Source: Akebia trifoliata
Taxonomy: Eukaryota; Streptophyta; Magnoliopsida; Ranunculales; Lardizabalaceae
Length of the DNA: 64,000 nt
NCBI GenBank assembly: GCA_017979445.1
Contig: CM030715.1
Location: forward strand, 27,815,169 to 27,879,168
Direction of reading: 5' to 3'
Below, piece by piece: positions 11,208-22,139 of this stretch. Under the pieces are notes generated by a model that was given only the letters and a program-made list of their open reading frames with translations, ran no database searches and was not told where the DNA came from. Numbering within the stretch: the stretch's first letter is position 1; every line of letters starts with the position of its first letter. The translations under genes were made by a program, and so were the position numbers.

Positions 11208-11529
11208 CTCTGTGAGGTTCCTTGTGGCTGTGGACAGAGAGTTGATAGTGGATTTTTCTCCCTCCCTCCATGGACATAGGCAATTTGCCGAACCACATAA
11301 ATCTTGTGTGCTCGTTTTGTTATTTTTCTTTAATTTTGTTACGCTTCTGCTCAATAGAGCCATAAATCATTTTCATTGAGATACACACAAAAAAGATGTA
11401 CGGTATGTGCCCTTGTCACATCAGCTACATGCATTCATCATTATTCATAACTTAATTTAAAAGTAAAATGCAAATAATCATAAGATTTCATGTAAAAATA
11501 ACTTATCGTAGATTTGATTTTGTTGGAGA

Positions 11530-13449
11530 AATTTGTATGGAAGCATAAAAAAGAAGATTGATTGTTCTTCGAAGCACGTTATAACTATGTTTTCTTTAAA
11601 CGTTATTAGCCCCCTTCCGAAATTAAATCAGGAATGCAAAAAGGGTTCTAACAAACACGTTCTCAGGATACAACGAAGCCTAGTCTCTTTGTTATCTCCC
11701 ACTATTTTTCACTAAGAGAAAGAGATCTAATCATTAAGATAGTATGCTCAAGACAAGGAAAGAAAGAGAGATTTTAAAATTGTAAGAAATTTGTGATTTT
11801 TCAATATCCATAAAAGGGTATTAAAATTTGAATTTAAAGAGTGATTGTGTCTCTTTGAATAGACATCATGACTGTAACGGGTTCTTGTTAGATAATCATA
11901 CCTTTCTAGAATAGACACCAACAGTTGTAGAAACCTTGTTAACTCGTGATCAACACTATTTGACTCATGGTCATACCTATTGACAAGTCATTGCATGGTC
12001 AAGCCATGTTGACCTGCAGTCTTGAACACAATCAACCACTCTGAATCACCAATCATCTTGATTATCTATCCAACGGTCGATATCGAACCTTGATGGAACA
12101 CTTAACGAATAAGAAAGAGCTCGACAATGCTCTTTGTGACGATGTGTATGTGCGAAGTGCAAAGTGCACCTCTAAAGCCTCCAATGCACCCTAAACGTCC
12201 AATCACCATTTTACACGTCGCGCGCATGTGACGGCAAGCCGCCATTACAAGCAACAAAGTCTTTCTATTAAAAAAATAAATATTATAAGTGAGGAGTTCT
12301 TTATAAGTTTAAGGTAAGTCTTAATCTTATTCTATGTGAGATTAAAAAATGTAAGTGTAAAGCTAAGTCTCTACATTACTAAATTTTTTAAAAAAATTTG
12401 AATTCCCTCTAAAACATTTGAAATTTATAAAAATACAAAAGTAGTTTAATAGTACAATTACTATTAAATAAATTTTTTTTTTTAATTTCAAACTTTTAGA
12501 GACTTTAAATAAACAAATAAACTACTTTTAGGTAAATAAATCAAAATTAGATATAAAATTTTTAACAGGGTTACCCTTAATTTTTAATTTATCTTTTCTT
12601 TCTTTCTTTCTTCTGAATGGACATTGCTAATGTAAAAAAAAAAATAGTTTTTCCATTTGTTTTGTAGTTCTTCTTCTTAAGCCTTTGGTGTAAGATTCTC
12701 AAATGCAAAACATTGAAAAGAAACAAAAAGAAAAGAGACAAATAAAATTAGGGCCACCCAATGTCATAACTAGTACTTTCCTATGTTAATGGAAAATCTC
12801 TCTTATTTTTGGATAAACATATAGAATTAGGATTAGGTAAGGTGTCCTGTCCCCTCTATAGAATATGAATGGTGCCTACATGGTATGTTTTGGCTGGAGT
12901 TTAAAACACATGGGACTCCTAGCTAAGTTCTTTTCTATATGGCACATAGCATGGTGTGCTTAATCTCTAATAAAAACATGCCACGATAAAAAAACATACA
13001 CTGTCTCAAACATCCCGCCAAAATGCCTACATGCCCCCTCAACGTTGATTTGGTTTTTTTTTTTTTTTTTTCTCAGGGTGTCCCCATCCCTTATGAAGTA
13101 GGACTATTCCTTGAGGATGTGAATTGATCTTCCACAAGCCCCGCACATCAATTTCATTCAAAGGACTTATAGAGATTTGAAGGAGAGCAAATCCAGTCAG
13201 CTACCCCCCCCGGTGGGTTTTCTATGGAATTTTGATGGGATTTGATGCATTAGTGTTTGCATGATCGCATAAAAAACGATCTCAATCTTATATAATAGAT
13301 GATTTATTTGACTTCATTACCATCTCAACCTCAAATCAAAAACCTTTCGAATTCAATCTCTGTCCAAAATAAGCTAACTTCAATCTCTTGTGTAAAAATT
13401 TTATCCTAATTTTCAACCTTAAGATCGATTTTAACATTCAAATCTAAAG
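11530..13449. other. Intergenic stretch with a possible solo-LTR-like segment
   Basis: Between about 11,530 and 12,290 the base composition is more even, with phrases such as catggtcaagccatgttgacc and acgtcgcgcgcatgtgacg. These look like the non-coding flank of an LTR element, but I found no second copy in the window and no TG...CA ends I would trust. The remainder to 13,449 is AT-rich with T- and A-runs. No gene recognised. Confidence 0.3.
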
Positions 13450-13462
13450 AACATGATAGGAA

Positions 13463-13746
13463 CCCCGAGGGATTGACTTAATGAAAATTTCGGATCGATA
13501 AGCGGTTAATGCCCCGTAGGTCCTGAGCTCGGTACCTAATATGAGTATTAATTCCTTAGGGGTCACCCGTGAGGGCACACACCCACTTACATGGTGCGTG
13601 TAATATGTGCAGGCATTGCACATGCCCCAGAACTAGTCCTTGGACAAGATGATGGCCTATGGATTAGGCATAGCCTAGACGCGGGCCCGGCCCCCTATCT
13701 ACAAGGATACCCAATTATACCCAAAAAGTAAATAATAAAAAAAAAA
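13463..13746 (+). mobile_element. SINE-like retroposon with 13-bp target-site duplication
   Basis: The body begins ccccgagggattgactta and ends in an A-rich tail (aaaaagtaaataataaaaaa and more A). The 13-mer aacatgataggaa is present exactly on both sides (13,450-13,462 and 13,747-13,759). The head resembles that of the SINE at 28,090, but its pol III box B is degenerate (near gtcctgagctcggtacc). A perfect long duplication plus a 3' A-tail and a tRNA-like head identifies a SINE insertion. The family name is not certain; Au-like is possible. Confidence 0.75.
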
Positions 13747-13759
13747 AACATGATAGGAA

Positions 13760-14611
13760 TTTGGATGTAGAAGATAATGAGATTTTTTTTTATAGGAAAT
13801 TCTAAAATTTTCTTCAATTTTTTATGGACTATAGAACAAGAGTTACAAAGACTTAACATGTCTGAGTCATTTCATCTCGAATGAAATAAATTGTTGTACT
13901 TAATTTATAAAATTCATTAACATATATTTATATTTAAATAGTTATAAGTTTTTTTTCTAAATTGAAGTAGATTATAAGATTCTCGGTCACAAAATTATAT
14001 TTTTATTTAAATAATAAATACATAAATTACAAAAAATTTAATTACTTTTACAATATTACAAGATTCCTATTGACTCAGTAGAGTGAAACCAACTCAATAT
14101 TTCAAAATATCGAACAAGGTCTAATTGGATTGAACAAGTCAATTTTGAATGACGACTTATATTAAAAATCTCACTCGTTCATGAATGATATCGACTCATC
14201 ATCTTAGTCTTCAAAGATTTTCAAAACCATGAGGTACATACGTACATGCACCTTCCTAACTTGAAAATTTCGATGTCCTTTGAAGATGGCCATAGTTGAC
14301 TTGACTCTCGATTAAATTATTAGTCAGCTTCGATTGACTGGTCTTTGGTCTTTGCTTTGACTTTTGGTACCTTTGATATGTAGAGGTTTTGACTCTCTTA
14401 TTTATTTATCTTTTATTTTTTTCAAAGAAAATTAACTTGTGTTTGCCACGTTTTACATATCTAGTTTAAACTTTTGGCTGAAATTCTCATTTTAGCGAAC
14501 TAGTCATTGTAACTCAGTCAATTTTCAAATTAACATATTTTAATTGAGAAAAAAAAGTTATTTAAGGATTGTAGAGGATTTTTTATGAAATTTGATTGAG
14601 AAAATACCTCC
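13760..14611. other. AT-rich intergenic stretch, nothing recognised
   Basis: No ORF with similarity to known proteins, no clear terminal repeats. Confidence 0.4.
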
Positions 14612-14885
14612 TTGTGGCATCCAAAAACATGATCTGATACTTCAGGATTGTAGAGGATTTTCTATGAAATTTGAAAAATAAAAATAAAAAAATCCTAAGA
14701 AAGTTAATTTTCACCGTTAAATTTTATTTAAAGTTTGAGAGTTCGCTAGTGTCTATTTTCAAAAGCTTGGGATCAAACTCAAAAGAATTTTTTTTTTTAA
14801 TATGAGTTTTTCAATGAAATTTAGATGATTGTGGTGTCAGATCGCTGATGTAGTAATCCATTTGAGCAAAAGAAGGTATTTGGGG
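14612..14885. repeat. Dispersed non-coding repeat, copy 1 of 3
   Basis: It carries tggcatccaaaaacatgatc at one side and gtagtaatccatttgagcaa at the other, around ggattgtagaggattttcta and aatgaaatttagat segments. Two further copies are recognisable, at 52,299-52,500 (reverse orientation) and 55,131-55,432. The repetition, near-constant length of 200-300 bp and lack of coding sequence suggest a MITE-like family. No target-site duplication was established. Confidence 0.55.
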
Positions 14886-15812
14886 TATAAAAAATGTAAA
14901 AACTACTGTTTTTTTTTTCTTCTCTATTTTGGTAAAAAAACACTTATTTCCAAAAACAGTAAATTACATTTTCAGAATTAATTTGAATAATGCACCTTTT
15001 TGAGAATTAATCAATTTTCGGTGCATATTTTTAATAAATTAGGGGTAGTATAGTATAGGACTGTTAATGGATCGGGCTTGAATCGGACCAGACTAGGAAC
15101 TGATCCGATAAAATTAGGATAACATCTTTATCTGATTGGCTTTTTTTTTAATTTATTATTATTTAAATGATCAGATTTCAATATTTAATCTGATAGGTTA
15201 ACAATTTGATCAAGTTCAGATGGAATCAAATCTAATTTAATTGGTATACAAGATATAAATAAACTTTATATTTTTAAATAAAAAATATAATATAATTTCT
15301 ATACTCTCATTTTTTATGAGATCGAAATGGATCGGATTTAGGGTATGAATCGATCCATTTAATGCCCTAATATAGTCATATTGCTTAGCTCATGTTTTTT
15401 TACATTTTTTAAGATCTTTTTATACAAAATTAAATCAAAATCCTTTCCCTATTTATTAATGGATGATGTGTTTATTTGAATTTGCTGCCTTCATCAAGAT
15501 TCAAACCATGAACCTCTTTTTTTCACCCTTCGCCATATCAATCACATTTAAAAAATGATGGCCGATTTGTGGGACTTTATAGGCTGCCATTTAACTTATT
15601 TTTGATGAGTTGGTTTTGGTTGGTCCAACACCCAACTAACAAGGTCAAGTTCACCCCCTCATCTTCAAAGCTAACATGGCAAAGTTCAAAGCTTACAACC
15701 AAACAAATGGACACTTTCAAAAATACATATATTTTATACAGATTTTAGAATTATTGATTGACCTCACATAATTATTGATTTTAAATCTTGTAGACAAAAA
15801 AAATATTGTAAG
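14886..15812. other. AT-rich intergenic stretch with a weak foldback
   Basis: Around 15,066-15,365 the motifs taatggatcgggcttgaatc and gaatcgatccatttaatg are imperfect inverted repeats, which suggests an old foldback element. Nothing else was recognised. Confidence 0.35.
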
Positions 15813-16079
15813 TGTTAAGAAAATACGTGTAATCGAAACAAGAAAAAGAATCGAAAAACAAACACAAGATGCAATCACACAAAGATTTTACGTGATTCCC
15901 TCAAGATTGAGATACATCCACGGATCACACCGGTTCTACTCTGTAGAGAAAATTCACATTTATAGATTACAACCTTTCACCAAAATGAGAAATATAAATA
16001 TCATAAGAAACCTAACTAGGGTTTTACATAATATTAGTAAAAGCATGATCAATGGGAAGGCGTGACTTGATTTACTGCA
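15813..16079 (-). repeat. 3' LTR of the first Copia element
   Basis: It starts tgttaagaaaatacg and ends ttgatttactgca in plus orientation. It aligns with 20,006-20,327 over most of its length but lacks an internal block present there (about 20,215-20,290). An ORF beginning at 15,775 is a read-through of this LTR and not a gene. Confidence 0.85.
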
Positions 16080-16106
16080 TCTAATAAGTAATGTTTCCAT
16101 AACAAA

Positions 16107-19100
16107 CTAGATGTGAATCATTTTTGTCTTTTGAGTTTGAAGACCAATAGAAGTCAAACAAATCTTCAGCTTCTCAATAGTAACTACCTTGGTGAACATA
16201 TCTGCAAGATTCACACTTACGTGAATATTTTTCACAATAAACACCCCTTCCTCCAGAACTGAACGTATAAAGTGATACCTAATGTCAATATGCTTTATTC
16301 TCGAATGAAATGTTGAGTTTTTTACTAGGTGAATTGCACTCTGACTATCATTGTACAACTTACAATCATTTGGCATCTTACCCAACTCTTTCAAGAGAAA
16401 TTGAAGCCAGATCATTTCCTTGCATGCTTTTGTAGCTGCAACATATTTTGCTTCTATGATTGAGAAGGTAATTATCTTTTGTAACCTTGAAACCCAACTC
16501 ACTACTGCACTAACCAATGTAAAGACATAACTTGTAATGATCTTTTTGCCATCTAGGTCTCCTGCCATGGCAGAATCAACATACCCCTACAGATTAATCT
16601 TTGATCCATCATAACATAAAGATAGATCTATGGTACCCCTCAAATACCTCATAATCTACTACACAAACTTCCAATATTCCTTGCCTGGATTATTCATAAA
16701 TCTACTCACAACTCTCATTACTCGTGCAATGTTTGATCTAGTACATATCATGGCATACATAAGACTACTATTTGTTAAAACATATTGTACCATTGACTTG
16801 TATTCCTGCTCCTCATCTGTAGTCGCTTCTTATTTTATTGAAAAAACAAAATGACTTGCTAGAGGAGTGCTCACTGGTTTAGTATGATCCATGTTGAACT
16901 TCTTCAATGTTTTTTCAATATATTGTGCCTGAGATAACCACAATCTTCTGTTTTTCCTATCTTTGTTGATCTACATACCAAGGATTTGTTTTGATGCACC
17001 AAAATCCTTCATAAAAAACTGTTTAGAAAGTTGTTCATTTAGCTTTGTTATTTCAATCATGCTTGATCCTGCAACAAACATATCATTTACATACAAGAGA
17101 AGAATGATGTAGGAGTCATCAAACTTCTTGAAATAATAACAATGATTAACATTACACCTTGTGTACCCACTATGAAACATAAAGTTATCAAACCTAATAT
17201 ACCCGTGATTGCTTTACGTAAATGTCTTCATTTAAGTCACCATGAAAGAAATCTATCTTCACATCTAGTTGTTTTATATGTAAGTTTTCTGTTGTAATAG
17301 TACTCAAAATAGATCTGATGGTACACAACTTCACAATGGGAGAGAAAATCTCAATATAATTGATACATGTCTTTTGTTGAGATCCCTTCACAACTAATCT
17401 GACCTTGTATCTTTTGATCCCATCATGCTCTTCCTTTAACTTGTAAACCCATTTGTTATGCAAAGCCTTTTTGTCCGTGAGTAGTTCAAATAAATCCCAA
17501 GTTTAGTTTGTGAATAATGAGTCCTTCTTATCATCCATTGCTTACTCCCACTTAACCTTAGTCTCAATCTATATAGCTTCATCATAACATTTTAGTTTAC
17601 CTGTCTATTAATGATAAATAATGTATATAAGAAATATATCGAGCTAGAGTCTTTCTTTGTGTAACTCTGGTAGATCTTCTAAGTTCAAGTGAAGAAACCT
17701 CAGTAAAATGATCTTGAGTATTCCTTCATGTTTATTTTTATCCACTAACCTAAACACATCTCTAGATGGTGCTTTATCAAATTCAGCATGCTCATCATCT
17801 CTGAAATTTGTATGAATCTTTTTTTTTCACATTCTTCATATATATTGCATTTTCGTTAAATATGACATCCTTACTCTAATGACTTTTTAATTTTTTGGAT
17901 CTCAAAATCAACAGCTAAATTCGTCAATGTCATACCCAATGAAAATACATTTCTTAGATTTAGGATCTAACTTGCTATTTTCATCAAAATCGATGTGAAC
18001 ATAAGAGGTACAACCAAAAAATTTTAAATGGGATAAATTTATCTATTTTCTTGCCCAAGCTTCTTCTGACAGACCAAACTTCAAATGAATTGAAGGTCCT
18101 CTATTGATTAGGTATGCAACAGTGTTCACAACTTCTACCCAAAATGACTTAAGCAAATCAACATGTATTCTCATGTTCTTGGCATGCTTTACAATGATTC
18201 AATTCATGTGTTCTACAATACCATTCTATTGAGGTTTCTTAAGAATTTTTTTACCCTTCTAATCGCAATTTGTGCATACCAGTCATTGAACTCATCATTG
18301 TAGAACTCTCCACCATTAGCTGACCTCGAACACTTCAATTTCAATCTAGTTTCATTTTTAACCAAGGATTTCCACTTCTTGAACACACCAAATACATCAA
18401 ACTTTTGCTTCAGAAAATAAATTCAAAGCTTTCTTGTGTTGTTATCAATGAAGGTGACAAAATAACGAGAATCGCTAAGGGAAGAGAATTTAATTGACTC
18501 CCACACATCAGTATGAACTAACTCCAATTTCTTTGATTTGGTAGTTTTTCCAACTTTTGAAAAACTCACATTCTTCTATTTTCAAAGATACAGTTTTCAC
18601 AAAAGTCTAAATTCATCTATTTTAACTTAGATAATCTATCCTTAGAATACATTACCTTCATCCCTTTCTCACCCATGTGCATAAGCCTACAATGTCAAAT
18701 ATTAGCATCCACGCTAGTAAAAGTGATTGTTATAAAATTATAGGTCATAGATGTAACATAAAGAGTCCCTTCTTTCTTGCCACAGACAATTTCCATAAAC
18801 CTTTTGGTCATCTTCCAAGACTCACCTAAGAACATGGGGAGTATGCCCAACTTTGCACGTTGTCCTACAAAAATCAAATTCCTTTTCAACTATGGAACAT
18901 GCCTCACATTTTTCAACTGTAAAAATGTCCAATTCAATAGATTTATTTACACATGACCTTTACAACCAATGTTGCAAGGCTTATTGTCCTCGAGATATAC
19001 TATATCAAAACCATTTTGTATGTAATATTGTAGAATATCTCTATGGAAAGTAGCATGGAATGATGCTCTAGAATCTATTACCCATGTGTCATTGTGTGTG

Positions 19101-19967
19101 GCAACATATAAGATCAAAGTGTCAGAAACACTACCATCAGAAAGATAAACAAATTATTTACCTCCTTGATTTTTTTTTATTTTTTATTTTTTTTATCTTT
19201 GTAGGTTTCTTTGCAGCTTTGCAGTCCCTTTTGAAGTGACCATTCTTCTTGCAATTCCAGCAACTATCTCATGTTGTTTGTGGTGTTCAGGACTTGCCCC
19301 TTTTTGAACTTGATCAGTCTTTACCTTAGTTTTCCATGTTGAACTTCTTTCCTATTTTCTCATCATTCAAGGCATTCCCTGAAGTATAAGATGATCCCGA
19401 GGATTTTTTACGAGCTTCCTCGTTTAAAATGACGCCAACAATCTAATCAAATTTCAATTTATTAGAATCACGAAAATTGCTTACAACCATTACAAAACTA
19501 TCCTAATTATTTGGTAACCCAGATAAAATCAATATGACCCTAATTTCATCTTCAAAGATAATCTCAACGGATTCTAATTGTGTTGTGACTATATTGAATT
19601 CATTCAAATGCTTATCCATGCCACCATCGTCGACCATCTTCATGTTGAATAACCTTTTAATCAAGAAAACTTTGTTTGAAGCAAAGGATTTCTCGTAAGT
19701 CCTTGATAAAGTAGCCATCAAATATGTTGTAATATTCTCCTTATAAATATTGAAAGCCACAAATGGAGTAAGAGATAATCGAATGGTACCCAGGACTTTC
19801 CTATTGAGAATCTCTCAGTCTTCATATGTCATGTTCGTCGATTTCTTCAATTTTCCTCCCAATGGATGATAAAGGTCATTCTTCTAAAGAACATCCTCGA
19901 TTTCCATCTTCCATAATCCGAAGTTTGAACCATTGAACTTCTCAATTCTTACATTCTCTTCGTCCAT
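16107..19967 (-). pseudogene. Copia gag-pol remnant with many stops and frameshifts
   Basis: Gag begins at about 19,967 (MDEENVRIEKFNGSNFGLWK) and continues with a UBN2-type segment at 19,760-19,503. A CCHC zinc knuckle (CWNCKKNGHFKRDC) lies near 19,260-19,210. Integrase C-terminal motifs (VNTVAYLINRGPS, then HLKFFGCTSYVHIDFD) lie near 18,130-17,970. Reverse transcriptase is at 17,463-16,971 (KWVYKLKEEHDG, QLDVKIDFFHGDLNEDIYVKQ), and its catalytic YVDD is changed to YVND. RNase H is at 16,568-16,107 (SIIEAKYVAATKACKEMIWL, NDSQSAIHLVKN). Numerous in-frame stops show that it cannot encode a polyprotein. The gag type and layout resemble the Tork/Tnt1-like side of Copia, but that lineage call is tentative. 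Confidence 0.92.
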
Positions 19968-20005
19968 TGCTTTCACTCGAACTAAAACTTAGCTTTGATA
20001 CCAAT

Positions 20006-20327
20006 TGTTAAGAAAATAAGTGTAATCGAAACAAAAAAACGAATCGAAAAACAAACACAAGATGATATCACACAAATATTTTACGTGGCTCTCTCAAGAT
20101 TGAAGTACGTCCATGGGTCACACTGGTTCCACTATTAAAAGAGATTACACCCTTTCACCAAAATGAGAAATATAAATAGCTTAGGGAATCTAACTAGGGT
20201 TTTACATAATATTAGTGACATTACAAAAATACCCTTGAAAATTTTCTTTTAGGGACTTTGCCCTCAAACCCCCAGGGAGCTTAACACTGAGCTCAACTGG
20301 TATGAAAGCATAGCTTGATTTACAACA
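20006..20327 (-). repeat. 5' LTR of the first Copia element
   Basis: It starts tgttaagaaaataagtg and ends ttgatttacaaca in plus orientation. It is 322 bp, longer than its partner because of a segment containing ttagggactttgccctcaaa. The primer-binding site lies directly inside it. Confidence 0.85.
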
Positions 20328-20977
20328 CCTCCTTGTTGACCAGTGCTATCAACCTCCACCACAACAAATACTTCTAGTGTTAGTGTGAATCCCTAGATCT
20401 AGTAATATATACGATACAATAAATAAAAAATATATATAATAATCAAGAAATGAAAAAACACATGAAAGATTTATATGATTCAACTATGCCTACATCCACG
20501 AATAAGATATGATGATTTTACTATGTTTCATAATGATTACAACCCCTTTTTATTTTATATTTTTTATAAAATCATAACTTTCCTAATCCATAACTGGTTT
20601 TCTCTTTTTTGTTATCCAAATTGGTAACCAATTCTTTTTTTTCTTTTCAAAATATCATATTTGCAATTAAGACTGGTAATTACAAAATCGAGTGACAATG
20701 TAATCCCAAAAATTTGGGTTGGAGGCTCCAAGGCTCCAGCCTCGAACCCCAACCAGTTCAACGTGGAATTAAAACCATGGAATCCACTACTTGATGTACA
20801 ATGTCCCTTCAACCAAAACAAAGCTGCCTCCAACATAAGATATGGCATAACACAACAGATAGAAAATTTATCCCCAAATTGGTCATGCCAAATATTGCTC
20901 TGTGGCACATTCTTAAGCTATTGTACCATTAAATTTTGGCCCATGTCTTGGTGAACCTGAATGGTAAGAAGAGTCGT
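20328..20977. other. Intergenic stretch with an unrecognised overlapping ORF pair
   Basis: At 20,612-20,954 both strands are open for about 97 codons, with higher GC than the surroundings. The minus product contains GFEAGALEPPTQIFGITLSL and the plus product contains PKIWVGGSKAPASNPNQFNV. I recognise neither. It may be a gene or retroelement fragment. I do not call a gene. Confidence 0.25.
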
Positions 20978-21168
20978 GATTTTTTGACACCCCCTTTATC
21001 ATTCGAGCCTAATGTGGCATGAGCTAGAAACATATATCTTTTTTCCTTGGGAGACACAACTACACATCCCCATAAATATGTGTAGTTTTGTATCCCAAGG
21101 AAAATGATCTATGGTTCTAGCACATGCCACATCAGGGGGCATATGTCAGAGGGGGCATCAAAAAGTCA
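20978..21168. mobile_element. Foldback MITE
   Basis: The left arm runs gattttttgacaccccctt, then aatgtggcatgagctagaaa, then tccttgggagacacaactac. The right arm contains the reverse complement of each in reverse order (gtagttttgtatcccaagga, ggttctagcacatgccacat, gggggcatcaaaaagtc). The element can therefore form a single hairpin with arms of about 90 bp. Non-coding. Confidence 0.8.
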
Positions 21169-22057
21169 TTAATCTACTAAGAATCCTTTCTTACCATTAG
21201 ATCTGTGGATTTTTTTTTTAATTATGCATTAGGGGTGGGAAGGAAAAATTATTGGCAATTCCCTTAATGCACCTTCCCCACTAATTATTGTTATACATTG
21301 GATATGAGCAGTTTTTAGCCATGATCTATTGCGGATGGGAGAAAAACCTTCGAGTCATGTATGAAATCGTCAATCAAACTGATTTTTTGGTCTATATTAA
21401 AATTTAAAAAAAAAAAAAAAAGTGGATGGAAATGGTAAAGACAAATATGAGTTTACTTTGAATAACATAAGACTTGACTTTGAACATAGTGGAATGCTAG
21501 AATAAGATTCATTGAGTGATATTTTTATTTATTTATTATTTTGGATCAATAATGAGAAAAATGGGCTACATGAGGACTTTTCATGAGCTCACCCATCCTC
21601 ATACTACTCTCGCCCAAGCACATGGATAAGGGTTTGTTGTTGTTGTCCTCGCCCATCAAGGGTGTATACGGTCACTAAAATTACTATGTTTCATGACTTG
21701 ACTAATTACTTGCTCTCGTATTCTAAGGTCATCTCACACCGTAGTCGTCGACATTACAATCCTCTTAGTTGTACTCGTTCAATTATGATTTGAATGAGTC
21801 AGGTCTCCCACCAAGGTATTCCCTCCCACCCACTCCCATAAAATAATAATAATGCATTTTGCCATAATTAGATGTTAAACTTTGATAGGGTCAATGGTCT
21901 AGGGAGGACATCCAATTTTATTAAATTTGGAAAAATGTACTTGATTTATTAAATTATCTAAGGCCACCAAAGAAAATCTATTTAAAAAATAAAAGCAAAG
22001 TAAAGGAAAGATCCTCTCTGTCTCTCCCTCAGCTGTAATTAAGACCTCATGCACCTC
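21169..22057. other. Upstream region of the CYP707A gene
   Basis: AT-rich with an A-run at about 21,406-21,421. No ORF or transposon was recognised. It contains the proximal promoter of the P450 gene. I see no clear ABRE (ACGTGKC) in it. Confidence 0.4.
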
Positions 22058-22065
22058 TATATATA
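22058..22065 (+). promoter_or_regulatory. Putative TATA box of the CYP707A gene
   Basis: TATATATA lies 82 bp upstream of the chosen ATG (22,140), in the sequence ctctatatatacaatc. The spacing leaves room for a 5' UTR of about 45-50 nt. Confidence 0.55.
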
Positions 22066-22139
22066 CAATCTCTACGCTTCTTTCCTTCTCATCTTACATG
22101 AAGTTCAATATCTAGTAGTACTAGTAACTACTAAGTTTC

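Larger units (their letters stand above)
3831..11507. repeat. Tandem array of a 2.1-2.2 kb non-coding unit (three copies)
   Basis: Long, closely similar stretches recur in the same order and orientation. The motif acttaattcaaagtta lies at about 3,846, 6,037 and 8,167. The motif ttgggcattaaagcatgat lies at about 4,400, 6,594 and 8,720. The segment around tgacatggcaagg lies at about 5,472, 7,577 and 10,500. The motif gatgtaCGGTATGTG (or close variants) lies at about 5,910, 8,040 and 11,395. Unit starts are 3,831, 6,022 and 8,153, with a short remnant at 11,508-11,530. Units 1 and 2 are 2,191 and 2,131 bp. Unit 3 is 3,355 bp because of foldback insertions at about 9,280-10,055 and 10,734-11,204. 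Each unit has an LTR-like part (for example 7,700-8,000, with cgggggcaatgcccccaag and a ccgtggacgtagg...ccacgtaaatc tail) lying between imperfect inverted repeats. No coding capacity was found. Confidence 0.85.
15813..20327 (-). mobile_element. Decayed Ty1/Copia LTR retrotransposon
   Basis: Two similar LTRs (15,813-16,079 and 20,006-20,327) flank an internal region read on the minus strand. Both contain gtgtaatcgaaaca, tcgaaaaacaaacacaagat and tagggttttacataatatta. Next to the right (5') LTR the minus strand has tggtatcaaagct (plus-strand 19,991-20,003), a primer-binding site for initiator Met-tRNA. The order gag, zinc knuckle, integrase, reverse transcriptase, RNase H fixes the superfamily as Copia. 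The LTRs differ by an about 55-bp indel and many substitutions, and I could not find a 5-bp target duplication, so the insertion is old. Confidence 0.92.

Noticed and set aside
11078..11363. Overlapping ORFs on both strands with long Ile-Tyr repeats
   Set aside because: They are translations of the (TA)n tract at 11,134-11,204 and have no other protein-like sequence.
15775..16065. 96-codon ORF with no homologue
   Set aside because: It lies almost wholly inside the 3' LTR of the first Copia element, and the same sequence in the other LTR is not open.
20612..20954. Overlapping 97-98-codon ORFs on both strands
   Set aside because: Neither product is recognisable and there is no splice or promoter context. 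Openness on both strands can arise from base composition. Noted in the intergenic entry only.
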